Assembly (NCBI RefSeq): GCF_003573695.1
Contig: NC_039363.1
Location: 152,794,406 to 152,858,405 of the forward strand
Length of the DNA stretch: 64,000 bases
Source of the DNA: Papaver somniferum
Lineage: Eukaryota; Streptophyta; Magnoliopsida; Ranunculales; Papaveraceae
Direction of reading: 5' to 3'
Shown: positions 45,714 through 57,344 of the stretch, piece after piece
Layout: each line of letters opens with the position of its first letter
How positions within the stretch are numbered: the stretch's first letter is position 1
Position numbers and translations under genes: made by a program
The notes under the pieces: generated by a model
What the model saw: only the letters and a program-made list of their open reading frames with translations
What the model was told of the DNA's origin: nothing
The model's database searches: none

Positions 45714-48058
45714 TGTTGATGGTGGTTTTTAGTTCAGGGCTAAAACCGTAAAATCTTAAATTTATGTACTCTTGTTTTGCAAAGAAATAGAGCCATTTTA
45801 ACAGTGATGAGTTCCTACGCCTCTTTGCTTACATATGTATTGAGAAATTCAGTATGCTTAAATATATGAAATTTACATAGAATAATGTTGGTTGCAAAAT
45901 CCCAGATATTCTGTAAATTTTATTAAACTCCTACATGCGTTATGCATTTATGCATGGCTTGCTGAGTATTTATCCAATGCTATGTTCCCCAGCTGAACTC
46001 TTAATATTGACTGGATATGACAATTAATGTTCACTCGCAGTTGTGTAGCATGAGTTTCCTGAAATGTCAACATCAAGATGCACATGAAGGTATTAAATCA
46101 GAAGAACGCTGCGCTGCTCTCCGAGATTAAAAATTAGTGACTTTGTATCAACATGCAAAATTCACAAAATTTGGTTAATTTTGTGTCAGCTCGCAAAATT
46201 CAATTTTTCTAACCTAATTTTATCAATTTGCAAAAATTAGGTTTTTGCGGTCTGCGCAATATCTCGATCCCTATTGGTCGAGACTAAACCTAGGAAAACT
46301 AGGAAATCGATCCATCATGAAACTAGTAGGAGCAGAATCCTACTAAAAGTTGGAAAATAAGAAATAAAAGGGAAACTGTGACAAGTGAGGACAGCAACCA
46401 AATGGGCGCGACCGCGCCACTTGGACGAACGGTTTTCCCTAGTTTGCTGCCTATCACCAACCGGCCATGTCCCATGTTTGGCCGGCCGGTTTGTCCTAGT
46501 TTGTGCTGCCTATCACCAACCGGCCATGTCCCATGTTGCTGACCGCCAGTCCCTCTTTCCCATCGACCAATCAAATTACTCCAAAGCCGCAGCTTACACT
46601 GTTAATTAAAGATGGTTGTCTGTCGGCCCCTCTTTCCCATCGGCCAATCAAATCACTTATAAGCCGCAAGCTCCATGATATCTACCTTCTTATATCCTAC
46701 ATGATCTGCTCTCACCAATCGGATCGATATAACTGGGTTGAACGGTATCCAAAAGGTCACCCAAGGTTGGACGAATACCTAGGAGCAACTCCTAAAGAAC
46801 ATGGACATGATGTATATGAGAAAAGTTTCGTATGGATGTCTAGTAGAACATACTAAAAAAATCACATCAATCGGGTTAACGAGCTAAAAGATACATCTTA
46901 AAAGGTGAGCTAGGTCATGGCTGAAAACTGACAGAATTCCTCCTGAATTCTTCCTGAGTTTTTACTGTCGAGGTGTTTTCACCTCCTAAATGGGCTCAAA
47001 ACCTAAATATTCTCGCGTAAGAAGATAGGAAATTCATTTCTAATAATAATGGAGGGGCGGATCATAAAAATCCAAGTTTGTATGAAAATTCTACAGCAGT
47101 ATTAGTGAGGGTCTCACATCTGAGTTTTCTGATTACGAAATTTCATGAATTAACACAAAATTTTACAAATCATCTCAACCATCCAACTTGGCTAGCTGGT
47201 TTAATCGGCTTAGATCTAATTGGGGTCGACCAATGAGATGCCATGATGACTACCGGTCATCCCCTCCTATGAGGATTGACTACCTGCCGCCTAGCTTGCG
47301 CGTGATTGGTCGAAATAATTATGTCTTGCAAGTAAGACCCATTCAAAAATTAACGTGTGAGATTTTTTACATTCTTTGTGTAACTTGCTTCATATTTTCT
47401 ACAAAAATACTCGAGACATCAAACATGTCACAAACTGGGGGATGTTCATCTGGGTATTGGTCTGGCGGTTTACAGTGTGCGGCGTGCAATACGCCCATTA
47501 CGAGAAAGTGTCAGGAAATGCGGACAGGTAGTGGTAATAGAGAAGTAGTGGGAGTAAAACCAACCAGTCTTGCCCTCATACTAGGGACATGGTTTTTACC
47601 ATTCTACATGATCTCCACTTCTCCATCACTCAACTACTTCCACTTCCTATGAGATCAGTGCGTGTTCGACTATGACTTGTATAAATAGATTTTCAATCTA
47701 TTTCAACCAGCAAGTGTTATTAATACAAGTATCCAGAAAACACCAAGAACTTATATCTTACATTCCGCAAGAAAGTTCCACATTCTGATACAAGTCATAA
47801 AACAGCTGCACCTTCATATTTCATCATTCTGATCTCAACATCTTCTGCGCTTCCCTCCCTAAGATCAACCCTTCTCCTTCATTTTGTGACCGAAGTAAGA
47901 CTGGAACGGCCATTTCTTGGTTTTGGCAAGAATTGTACAGTTTAATCTCTCGAATCTAAAGTACTCATGTGTAGTACATTTGTTTAGGGTTTAGATTAGT
48001 TTCTCTGCGGCACACCTAATTTATCATTTTCAGCAGAATCAGTTTTTACCCTACTACA
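45714..48058 (+). repeat. 3' LTR of element A (2,345 bp)
   Basis: Starts TGTTGATGGTGG and ends CCTACTACA, followed by TSD AGTAC (48059-48063). Collinear with 30570-32979. Frames that look open in both LTRs (for example minus-strand 46323-46574) lie in the GC-rich repeat and have no recognisable product. Confidence 0.93.
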
Positions 48059-48571
48059 AGTACGAGCCCACGTGTCCTTGTGACCAAATAGGAGTTTCAA
48101 ATCACGCGCTTGACCCCAAACTTTACCATCATCATGGGCGGGTAACATGTCATTAGTATGAGGAAGGTGCGAACCTTTTATTTTTACTACTTTATACTTC
48201 TCTTGTTCTTCTTCTAGCGGGACGTCGCCTTCACTTTCACCTTGTGTCGGTTGTTGACTTGGCCTACCGTCTTCCTCTAAAACTTCATTTTGGCTTGCTT
48301 GTTCACTTGGGTCAACCTCATCATCAACCTCATCATTTTCCTTTTTTATCGTTCTCATAATCTAATTTTCCAGTAGTTCACGAATTGTTATTTTACTACG
48401 GTCCCTACTCTCCTAAACTTTCCCACTTGTAGAGCCTGCCCCCAAACGCTTAGTGCGACCAAATTCTTTCCCTCGAGGAGAAAGAGACTCGGGTGTGCCA
48501 AGAGCGTTCTTATTTCTTTTCTTAACGCCAACATCTTTACTTTTTCATTTCTTAGAGTCCTTGGATTTAGC
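48059..48571 (-). pseudogene. PMD pseudogene, exon 1
   Basis: 5' part of the PMD gene cut by element A. The N-terminal segment is basic and low-complexity (KKRNKNALGTPESLSPRGKE, GRTKRLGAGSTSG) with stops TGA and TAG, then MRTIKKENDEVDDEVDPSEQ, acidic stretches, and FGHKDTWAR at the TSD. Across one TSD copy the frame continues into 30569-30550 (TIYQTY) and over the intron into DHKKVIRV. The start is not certain: 48358 is the first ATG after the last stop, but homologous-looking sequence begins upstream. Confidence 0.75.
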
Positions 48572-49785
48572 CCTATCAAAAGATATACAAAAAAAATAAA
48601 TGAAAACTAACAATCATATCTGATGCCGGCATATATATCATGAATAACGACATTGTCTGTCGACAACTCGACCATGCCGCGACATAATGCCGGCATTGTC
48701 GAAAAAATGCCGATAATGTCGGTAGTCTTAGGTAATTCCAAGGTTATTCCTGCATACCAAAAGAGCATTGCCGGCATACACGTAAAAACTATAACAATGT
48801 TGTAACTCATTCCCGACGTGGTATTCATCCTAAATTCAACGCCATAATACAGAATTGACATTGTATTCATACTAATTTGAATGCCGGCATTGTTTGAGTT
48901 AAGGTTCGCGATTCTAACCTAAACCCACTGCTTTAAATCGATTAAAAGACTTATAAAACATTTCAAAATCACTTAGCTTCTCACAGAAGTTATTTCTTCG
49001 AGAGTTTAATGATTTGAATCCTCTTCTTCTTTCTCAAGAGCAATCCGAGCAAGCCTTTGTTCTTGTTTTTGTTGAGCTACTGATTTTGATTTTTATTACA
49101 AATTGGGATCTGTAGAGGCATGGTTATAGATTCAGGTAATCTACGAAGATATTTTTGAATCGACGATGAGTTCGTGTGAACGATGAATAACGAAGAATTT
49201 TTTTTTTTGAAACCCTGACCTAAGAAGAGTGTAGGAACTGAACGTGAAAATGGGGGATAATTTGGTTTTTGATTTTAAGATTTAAGATTTTATTTTGTGT
49301 GAAGGGTATTATAATATTTTCATAATTTTTTAATTAACCCAAAGGGTATTTTAGTATTTATGCCCCTAAAAACACCCTTTAGTAGACATTTTTTGATGGG
49401 GATAGTAATTTATATCCCCAATTCTGCGTTCATAGTAAATATAGGACTCCATAGTATGAAAACTAATTTGTAGGATCCAACCGTTGGAGATGTATTTATG
49501 TTAATTGGGGTCTAAAATCTACGTGTCATGAAAAACAAAAGATCCACCCTCTGTTGGAGATGCTCTTAGAAATTTTGATACTACACTCCTCATATAACCA
49601 TAAATAAAATCGTAAGAAATAAATTATGATATTAAAGAATATTCCTACAAATCTTCCTTCCAAACTTCCTTCTTCGGGATAACAAATTGGCCCCTCTATT
49701 AGCAAAAGCAAGCTTGAGCAATTTTTTGCAATAGCGAAACAACACAACTTTGGAAACATAAATTAGTTGGCATAAAGTAAACTTG
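48572..49785 (-). other. Upstream region of the PMD pseudogene
   Basis: No intact gene. At 48600-48900 the motif GCCGGCAT and near variants recur at least four times within a locally open but unrecognised frame (48607-48870). From about 48960 upward the sequence looks like leader or promoter DNA (pyrimidine-rich, AT-rich). GTTGGAGAT occurs at 49485 and 49553, a motif seen near some plant MITE ends, but no full terminal repeat was found. Confidence 0.45.
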
Positions 49786-50167
49786 CACTATAAAAATGCT
49801 GAATTTTAGCCACATGCTTTTAGACATGAATTCATATTAGTCGTGGCTATTGCTAATAAATAGCCACAGCTTAGCCTAGGGTGTGGCAGTAGGTCAGTCA
49901 TTTGCCACACCAGATAGGGTATTTGCTTCGGGCAGGGAATAGACCGATATTTGTATGCTATGATCATATTTATAGCACTTTATTTACGACATAGTAAGTC
50001 GTGGGAATCTCTTCAAGCAAAAACCGTGGCTAGAATCGTGGCAAATAGGATTAACCACGGGACTATTTGTTACGGCACCTCAGTCGTGACAAGTTATCTT
50101 TTGACACGGATTTTTGAGCAACTGCCACGGTTGTTCAGCGTGACTAAAACTCAGTATTTTTGTAGTG
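49786..50167. mobile_element. CACTA-type MITE (382 bp)
   Basis: Left end CACTATAAAAATGCTGAATT; right end, read inward, CACTACAAAAATACTGAGTT. These are terminal inverted repeats of about 25 bp starting CACTA. Subterminal GCCAC/GTGGC motifs occur in both orientations, as in En/Spm-type elements. No transposase, so it is non-autonomous. The 3-bp flanks (TTG and CGG) do not match, so the TSD has decayed or is absent. Confidence 0.75.
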
Positions 50168-51734
50168 CGGCTTTTTTGTTTGCCTAGACAATCTGAAATC
50201 TGAATGTCTACTCTGTTTCCATCGTGTGCATGTAGAATAATCATAATTTACTTCTGAGTAAGTCATCCATGGAAGAAATTCCACGCGAGAGAATCATTAA
50301 TTTTTCTCGACGGGTTTAGAACTACTCCACTTAGCTCATCACCGACCATATTCCAAGTTATTAACACAGTAAAATTTTATTTGGCTAGACTCAACAATAA
50401 GATTACCTAGCTTTATCTAATCGCATTATCTGCCGCTACCACATCTCATTATTTCAACTTTAGCATCAATCATAGTCATTATCCACAAAATGTACAAACA
50501 CTTAATATCTCTTATATTGTGTAGTTTTTATGATTGGCTAAAAACAAGTTAGTAACTTTCCAGCATACCCTAACTACAATAGCAAATCTGGAAATTCAAT
50601 AACTAAAGATGAACAACAAAGTGAAAGCTACCTAGAGAGCAGATATATCTTTGGACATGAAGAACTAATCAGAAGAAATATAATTATGTTGAGAAACCTT
50701 ATCACAAACACTAGAAACAGAAACACGTCTTAATTTTCCTCCAATTCCCAACCTTATTCACATAATTCTGCAACCAATTATTAAACCTATCAAGTTTCAA
50801 TTCTCTGTAACCTCTATCTGGTATTGGATAACTTCTTTCTGATCTCAACTTTTCCCCAATTCATCACCACTTTGCAACAACAAGAGGTTTACAAGAGGTT
50901 CTTCTATCCAGATCTGGGAAGAGAGTAGAGAAAAGAATAACTTCAAACTCTCATCAATTTCAGACAATATAGGATTTTGTAACCTGTTTATCTAGGGGTA
51001 TGAGAATATAGAAGATTTAATGGGGTAGGTAGATAAGTATTGGGGGTATGCAGATAAATGGGTACCGCTAGTATAAACCCTTTTTGGTTGGTTATAAAAA
51101 GACAAAATAGTCTAACCCTGATATTACAAAGATGACCTTTAATATCAACCACCACTATATATGTATGTGAGGGTAAAAACGTATATTAATAAAAATTTAC
51201 ATATTAACAGAAATGTCATTGTTTTTAAAAATAAATCCAAAAATTTAAAAACTTAATATATTTCGCAATGTACACCGGATATTTGTAAAATTTATATATA
51301 TAGAAAGCTCTTTGAATTATCTATGTAACGAGTACAAATAAGAGTATCAAATATTTACTTTAGGCAAAAGAATTCATTGTTTTTATATTTTGTGTTATTA
51401 AATGAGTCCAATGCATGGGTGTGCATTTCACATGTGGTCTCACTAGTACTATATAATAAAGAAAAGAGGGTACTTTTCGACCGGATATTTCTTTTTACAT
51501 GGACCCTGAAATTACTAGAATACCCTGGTCATAAATCTTAGCTTAAGAAAAGCATTAAAGTCCTTCACGACATTTTCTTCGTTCTTTTTACTTCTATTCT
51601 CTTCCTAATCTTCTCTTCCTAATCAAGCCGACGAACATCCCCTCACAGATAAGGAAAATCCCTAACCTCACCCATCGAAATTTGGAGCGTAATTCGATCT
51701 AATTTTGGGTTCATTCCCAACTTTGATTTCCATA
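50168..51734. other. Unassigned intergenic sequence
   Basis: AT-rich, with no element ends recognised. It contains the short coding-like remnant listed at 50711-50860. Poly-A/T and TATATA stretches around 51140-51380. Confidence 0.5.
50711..50860 (-). pseudogene. Short tetraspanin-like coding remnant
   Basis: About 48 open codons on the minus strand containing SERSYPIPDRGYRELKLDRF and NNWLQNYVNKVGNWRKIKTC. The spacing of Y-R-x-x-D-x-x-x-WLQ-x-x-V and W-x-x-I-x-S/T-C resembles the start of the large extracellular loop of plant tetraspanins. No membrane segments and no CCG motif are present. If real, it is a gene fragment; the resemblance rests on one short stretch. Confidence 0.3.
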
Positions 51735-53100
51735 AAATTTGTCGAATTCTCATCAACACTTTGCGATCCAAAGGAATCAAAACTTTGCAAGCCACATGAA
51801 TCTCCAGAACGAAGCCTTACGTGCACCCGTTGTGATTAGAGATCCCGAAGGAAGGTCCAGAAACACCTATGACCACGTCACCATTGAAGTAAATGTGGGC
51901 GATATCGCAACAAATGTTGCGTTCTAGATCATCGGAGAGGATATAGGCTACGATTTGGTTCTTGGCTGGATTCATTCCAGCAAATCCAAGTTCGAAGCAC
52001 CCCCGCTGCAGAAGACGCCATTGAGGGACCCACTAGAAAATGTCGATTAGTCAAAGGGCCCCACCATCCATTCATCTCCAAAAGAAGCTAATCCATATGC
52101 AAATCAACGCTTGAAGAAAGGATGAGGCTATGCATGCTTGGATTGCAACTGCAAGTATCTCAGAGGCACATAAACTCTCAATAGAACAACTACTAAGGAA
52201 AGAAATCCTTGAAGACTGGTTCGGTGCTATCAACATATTCTCTTTTCGCCTATGCAAGAGTTTCAAATTACAAGCCTCAATTTTCGGAATAGTCTACGAG
52301 TTTAGTTTTCATCACATTAGTTTCCTACCCACGAAACCACATGGAGCATCATCTTCGACAAACACATACAAAGAATCGAAGAATTGCGCGAATTACACTT
52401 AGGGATTGAAGATTTACAGAATATTCACTCACTATCGAAAATCTCTCCAGGTTAAGGGAGATGGACAAACAAAAATATATTCACATACCCAACCACGTCG
52501 TCATATCCAGTAGGCGCCTACGGTCTATGAAAAAGATAGAATGCATCACAAGCAGACTCCAGAAAATACAATAGAAGTGTGACTGGGAACTGCTCATCGC
52601 ATCCTATTAATTCCCTAAAACAGTCAAAGATTCAGAAGATAGTTCAAAATACGCCGCTTGGAACGTAGGATTTGAAGACATGATAGCAACACGTCGGAAA
52701 CGGAACGCCTGTCAGCTCATCTACTTCACCCAACGCCTCTAGAGGGATTTGCCCATATGAGCATTCCAAGCATACCATCATCACAATCAGAAGGGTAAAA
52801 TAGGCTTATGAGCTAAAGAGTTGGAACAAAAAAAATTCCATTCTGTCAATGCTCACAAGTTTAGAGGATATCCCAGTTGCGGCTCAACAACGCCAGAGAC
52901 AACAACAACAACAGAATGAGACTTCAATCGTCCTGGATTTCTTTACCTGATCACATCCATGAAATGAGGCCTTCGCATCGGTTACCGCTAACTTCAAACA
53001 CACTGGTCAATTATGGAGGAGATGCCGAATTAATAATTCTCAAGGTGATGGAATTAACTCCCCAAATCTACAAGCGAGCCTGAAGCAGACAATATCCATA
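51735..53100 (+). pseudogene. Decayed Tat-like gag-protease remnant
   Basis: APVVIRDPEGRSRNTYDHVT, IEVNVGDIATNVAF, stop, then DIGYDLVLGWIHSSKSKFE (51800-52000) match the protease block of A and B (VIRNSEGEPKNAYGYINLEI, DMVLGRSWIHNN). A second piece, KCDWELLIASY near 52570, matches KCNWELLTASH of A but lies downstream of the first, whereas in A it lies upstream. The order is therefore rearranged or two fragments are present. All frames are heavily broken. Confidence 0.5.
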
Positions 53101-54046
53101 GTCACGGTGTTAGTTTCGACTATTATTAGCTTACAAGATTCTCTCAGAAGTTAATAAATAGGCAATCATCGATGAGGAATGGGACGATGAATCCTTCATT
53201 ATAAGTGTTTATATATGTCTCTGCTACGATATACCAAAAGGTTGTATCAAACGGATAGCCAAGATATATCGGTCTTTCACTGAATACCAGGGAGTCTAAA
53301 AAATCACACAGGATTGCAAGTTGCAAATATCCACGCATGAATCACACACACATCCGTACACAAATAATGGAATAAAACATCAATTGTGCCGAAATTTTGT
53401 TAAGTAAAAGCAATAAACATATGCAATAACATCAGGCTTTTCTTAAACATGAAAACGATTAACTAACAAAGTTGTTACCTCAAATTTCGCATCCTTTTCT
53501 CTAATAATGTTTGCATCTTCTTTCCAGGGAGAATTGATACTGAAATATCATTATGTTGTCATCCTTACGCAAGACAAAAAGAATAACAACAACCAACCTT
53601 TACCATAGAAAGGTTGAAAACCGGTTTTAACTATTGCAAGCAAAAGTTGAAAACCCCTAAACACATATGCTTTTATGCTAAACCAAATGATTCAACATAT
53701 TATGACTTTTTCACATATTGTTTCAATCAGAACCCCTCATGATCCTTTGATAAGTCCTACCAACATGGGCTAGAACATAATCCTGCTAAACCAAAAAGTC
53801 ACCCAAACCATAAGGGTTCACAACTATGAGATCGAATATCAAGGTTATTAAAACCAAAATCAAAACATCTCATAAACATACATAGAAATAAGATAAAGCA
53901 TTCAAGAACAAGCTATGTAATCGAAAACTATCATAAGAAAAATTATAAACTAATAATTTTATTCATAAATAGAGATAGTTTTATTCATAAAAATAGACTT
54001 TATTGAAATAATCAAAAATTGATGTCTATTTCCTTTGCAACTTAGT
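53101..54046 (-). other. Non-coding region left of solo LTR D, probable 3' part of element F
   Basis: AT-rich with no domain. It resembles in style the 3' non-coding region of element E and lies where the sequence after F's gag would be on the minus strand once LTR D is removed. No RT or integrase of F is present, and no PPT or second LTR was recognised. Confidence 0.35.
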
Positions 54047-54805
54047 CCTTCTGTAGATGGTGGATTTTCTACAAAGGGTAAAATCGTAACCTTACATATA
54101 CCTGATCCAGCAGTCAGACGAATATTGAGAGTTACCTCTCATTAAAGCGTGAAAGATCATGCCACACCTCTGATTGAGCGTGCTGCCTCTCAGAATATCT
54201 TCAAAAGTATATGGTCGATTATATTACTTCTCAGAGCATATATATGCAGTCTCTCAGCTGAGACCACATCATATTCCATTAACTGAGCAATTTCAGTAAT
54301 CACTTCTGTAAAGAATCGAAATGATTGGACGACTCCTAGATGTATTAATCACTATTATAGAGCACTACGTCTTCAGAATGTCGCAATGTTCCCTGACTTT
54401 ACAGAATAAACATTCAAATCGAGCGTTCTTCTTCAGCTAGCTCATACCTCGATTTCCGAATAATCGTAATGCTCCTAGACAGCATGCCTGCTAGTATAGA
54501 GCCACCAATTAATTATTTCTAGTCGCAAGATTCATCAATCGAATTCCTAGAAAAATACTCTGCATTCCGCATAATATTTCATTACTTCAACTTATGGTTA
54601 TTCCCAACAGAATTCCATGGGTTAGTAATAAATATTCAACGTACGGGCATCTGAGCCACCATTGAGTAAGCCCCGAGGGAATGGTGGAAGTGTATTTGGA
54701 AATAAATGCACTAACAAGCACCTCCTCTCTCCTAAGTTCTCTGGCGATTTTCTTGAGTTTTTAGGGTTTTTTTTCACGGCTTCTCCCTGGTTTGATCATC
54801 TTTGG

Positions 54806-57107
54806 ATGATTGGCAACGGGAGAACAACATGGAACAACTTATATAACTCGGGTTTAAGGTCTACATATGTTGGTGCAGCCAAACCTAATTCGTTTGTTGA
54901 TATTCTCAAAGGAAAGAAAACCCTAAACCCTAGTTCTGTTGATCTTTCCTCACTTCCTAATCCAACTTTGAAAGAGGGGGAACCGGCTTTGAAAATCCCT
55001 TTGGATTTTTTTCAAGAAGGATGTAAACCATTCAAGCATAGTTTTATAGTTCGTTTGGACTTCACTGGCGTGAAGTTTCCTGAGGTTAAACACGCTCTAG
55101 TTGAACAATGGAAGCTTGGACAAGATGTGAAGTTTCTTCCCATGCGCAAAGGGTTTTTCATAATTATGTTATCAACAGCTACGGACAAAGAAAGAATTCG
55201 TAATGGTCCTAAAGCCATCATTAAGAATCAAGTTCTTCATCTACAAGACTGGTATCCTAGTTTTAATCCAAATAAGCAGTGTACTTCTCATGCTGCTGTA
55301 TGGGTAATGTTTCCTGAATTTCCAATGGAATTATGGACTGAAAAATCCATATTATCAATAGGTAAGAGTTTTGGCACTCCAATTGTTGTTGATGAAAAAA
55401 CCTTAAGGCTGGAATATGGTTATTTTGCATCAGTTCTTATTGATATTGATTTCTCAAAAGACATCCCTGAAAGAATTTTATTAAAAGTTAATGGAAAGGA
55501 ATTCTGGAAATATATGGATATACATACACGTCCTAAGTATTGTACTAAGTGAAGCATTATTGGTCACGGAGATGATGAGTGTAAAAAGAAATCAATCCAC
55601 ACAGCGAAAAACAACCAATATCAAGTGGCTACATTTGAGCAAATTCCTAGGGTAAGGAATGATAATCCTCCAGGCATGGAATTACAAGTTGCGAGTAATA
55701 AAGACAAGGGTAAGAAAACTCCAGTTATTCCAGTCGTTGTTGAATTCCCTTCTAAGGTTTCTCCTCATGTTACTGCAGTTGATAAACAAGTTGCTTTAGA
55801 TAATAAAAAAAAATATAGTAATATAACTGTAACAGATGTGCGTGATAATGATGTTAATGCCCATGCAACCCATGCAGGGTCAGTTCATAATTTGCTTGTG
55901 ACTGATGCTGCAAGTGATGCTGCTATTCAAAATAATTCTAAAGCTTCAAAAAGTGCTGAGCAATTGAAGAAAGATTTGGTTTGAAGTTGAGTTTCATGAA
56001 TCTCAGATGAATTTGATTAAATGTAAAAATGTTATTGCAGTGCAAGAGGCGCTTGATGTTGGTAGAATTTCTAAAACCGTGAAAAAGGATTGTATAGAAG
56101 TTTTGCAACATCTGGAAAATCAGTCTGTAGCCATGTCAGACGTGACCAAACAAAAGACTAAGAATGGTATGGAAGCACAGTCCGCAGCTATTTCAGGTAC
56201 TTCCGTGTCTAAGGAAACTTCTGAAGTTTCCAAATGCAACACGGATTGTGATTTGGTTTTAGGTCTTGAAGAGAAGTCCGTGACCAACTCAAATCCAAAT
56301 TTGGATGGGAAGTCCGTAAATATACAAAATTCTGAAACTATTCAGTCCGTGCCTAGGCAAACTTTGGAGTCTGGGTGCAAGTCTGGAAAAGAGGATAATT
56401 TGTCCGTGCAAAACACAAAGGAAAATTGGACACAAGTTAAAGATAAGAATTCAGGCACAAAATTTTCTTTTACTCCTATCACTGATGAGGTTTTTAGTTC
56501 CTCCGAATTTGTTTGCAAAAACAAATATGATTCCCTAAGCTTAGAATTGGGCTTTAGAGATGATGTTGAGGAAGTTCATCAAAGTGGTACAACAATTGAG
56601 GATGAAGATAATCAAAGTGATGATATTTTGGATGTGACGGTTTTGGATGATGAAGTTAAAAACTCAAAAGAATGGGGTACAATTGTGGATGACAATAAAA
56701 ACGTTGATGCAGCAAAGAAAGCAGCTTTTCTTGACAAGGCTATAAGGCAACAAAATGAGGAAAATATTCTCACCCAAGAGGAACTTGAAGAGGTATGCAA
56801 AATTAAGAATGATGAGGTTAGGATTTACTTCATCAGAAATCCAGCCTATAGAAAGGAGTATTTTAAGGAAACAAAGGAGTTGTTGGAGAGAGTCTCAAAC
56901 AAAAAACTCCAAACTCCAATTAAGCTTGTTCCTGGAGATAATTATGCTTCAGATGAAGCTGAATATGATGATACTTATTATGATGGGTATAATGAGTTTT
57001 ATGGTGACCCTGATGTTTTGGCATAATTACTAGCTGGTCTCCAACCTAAGAAGAAGAATTTCAGGGTGGGAAAAGCGTTCAGCTCTGTTTATTCTTCTTT
57101 TGGTTAG
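54806..57107 (+). pseudogene. Half-LINE ORF1, copy 2
   Basis: Start ATG at 54806 (MIGNGRTTWNN) follows GATCATCTTTGG, the same context as copy 1; the upstream open frame is LTR. Domains: KPNSFVDILKGKK; DUF4283-like core (FIVRLDFTG, PMRKGFFIIML, VWVMFPEFPMELWTEK); zinc knuckle YCTKxSIIGHGDDEC in which the second Cys is TGA (55550-55552); linker; NKYDSLSLELG; acidic region; NDEVRIYFIR, RKEYFKE, PIKLVPGDNYASDE, Tyr/Asp-rich stretch, PKKKNFRVG. One frameshift near 55981-55985 and a TAA at 57024-57026. Removing these gives one long frame to 57107. Confidence 0.85.
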
Positions 57108-57181
57108 TTATTTGTGTTTAGGAGCTCTTCAGGAGTTTTTTTTTTGAGGTTATTTTTTCTCCTCTTTGGTTTATTGGGATG

Positions 57182-57200
57182 GGGAGGCCTTGAGCCTCCC
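57182..57200 (+). promoter_or_regulatory. 3'-UTR stem-loop of half-LINE copy 2
   Basis: GGGAGGC-CTTGA-GCCTCCC, a perfect 7-bp stem. Compared with copy 1 the loop differs by one base, and an extra closing pair is formed. Confidence 0.6.
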
Positions 57201-57344
57201 ATTTTGTAATTCTTGTAATTACGGTTTTTTGCTTTAATAAACCATTTTGACCTAGCAAAAAAAAAAAGCACTAACGAGCACCTGAATGCACGAACGAACA
57301 TTCAATTACACGAAGGAACGATGAAACCATGGAGAAAATAATAA

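Larger units (their letters stand above)
30570..48058 (+). mobile_element. Element A: non-autonomous Tat-like LTR retrotransposon (contains element B)
   Basis: Bounded by two long LTRs (30570-32979 and 45714-48058) and a perfect 5-bp TSD AGTAC at 30565-30569 and 48059-48063. Interior: PBS region, decayed gag and protease, a 75-bp minisatellite, then a short tail and PPT. No RT, RNase H or integrase seen. Element B (8.8 kb) is inserted in the minisatellite. Without B, A would be about 8.7 kb. It is inserted in exon 1 of the PMD pseudogene: joining the flanks across one TSD copy restores the PMD reading frame. Confidence 0.93.
54724..57267 (+). mobile_element. ORF1-only 'half-LINE' copy 2
   Basis: A 2,544-bp retroposon in LTR D. 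TSD GCACTAACAAGCACCT at 54708-54723 and the same with one change (ACGAG) at 57268-57283. 5' UTR, ORF1, 3' UTR with hairpin and tail CCTAGC-A(11). Same structure as copy 1 and no ORF2. The two differ throughout, so they are independent insertions of an established family. Confidence 0.9.

Noticed and set aside
49478..49570. GTTGGAGAT motifs like those at some plant MITE ends
   Set aside because: Both motifs are in the same orientation and no inverted partner or TSD could be paired.
51447..51500. Possible Helitron-like start (CTATATAATAAAGAAAAGAG)
   Set aside because: No matching 3' hairpin with CTAG end and no Rep/helicase sequence was found. AT-rich similarity alone is not enough.
54662..54805. 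Upstream start (MSKPRGNGG) for the second half-LINE ORF1
   Set aside because: These codons are LTR D and TSD sequence outside the element; the ATG at 54806 matches the start context of copy 1.
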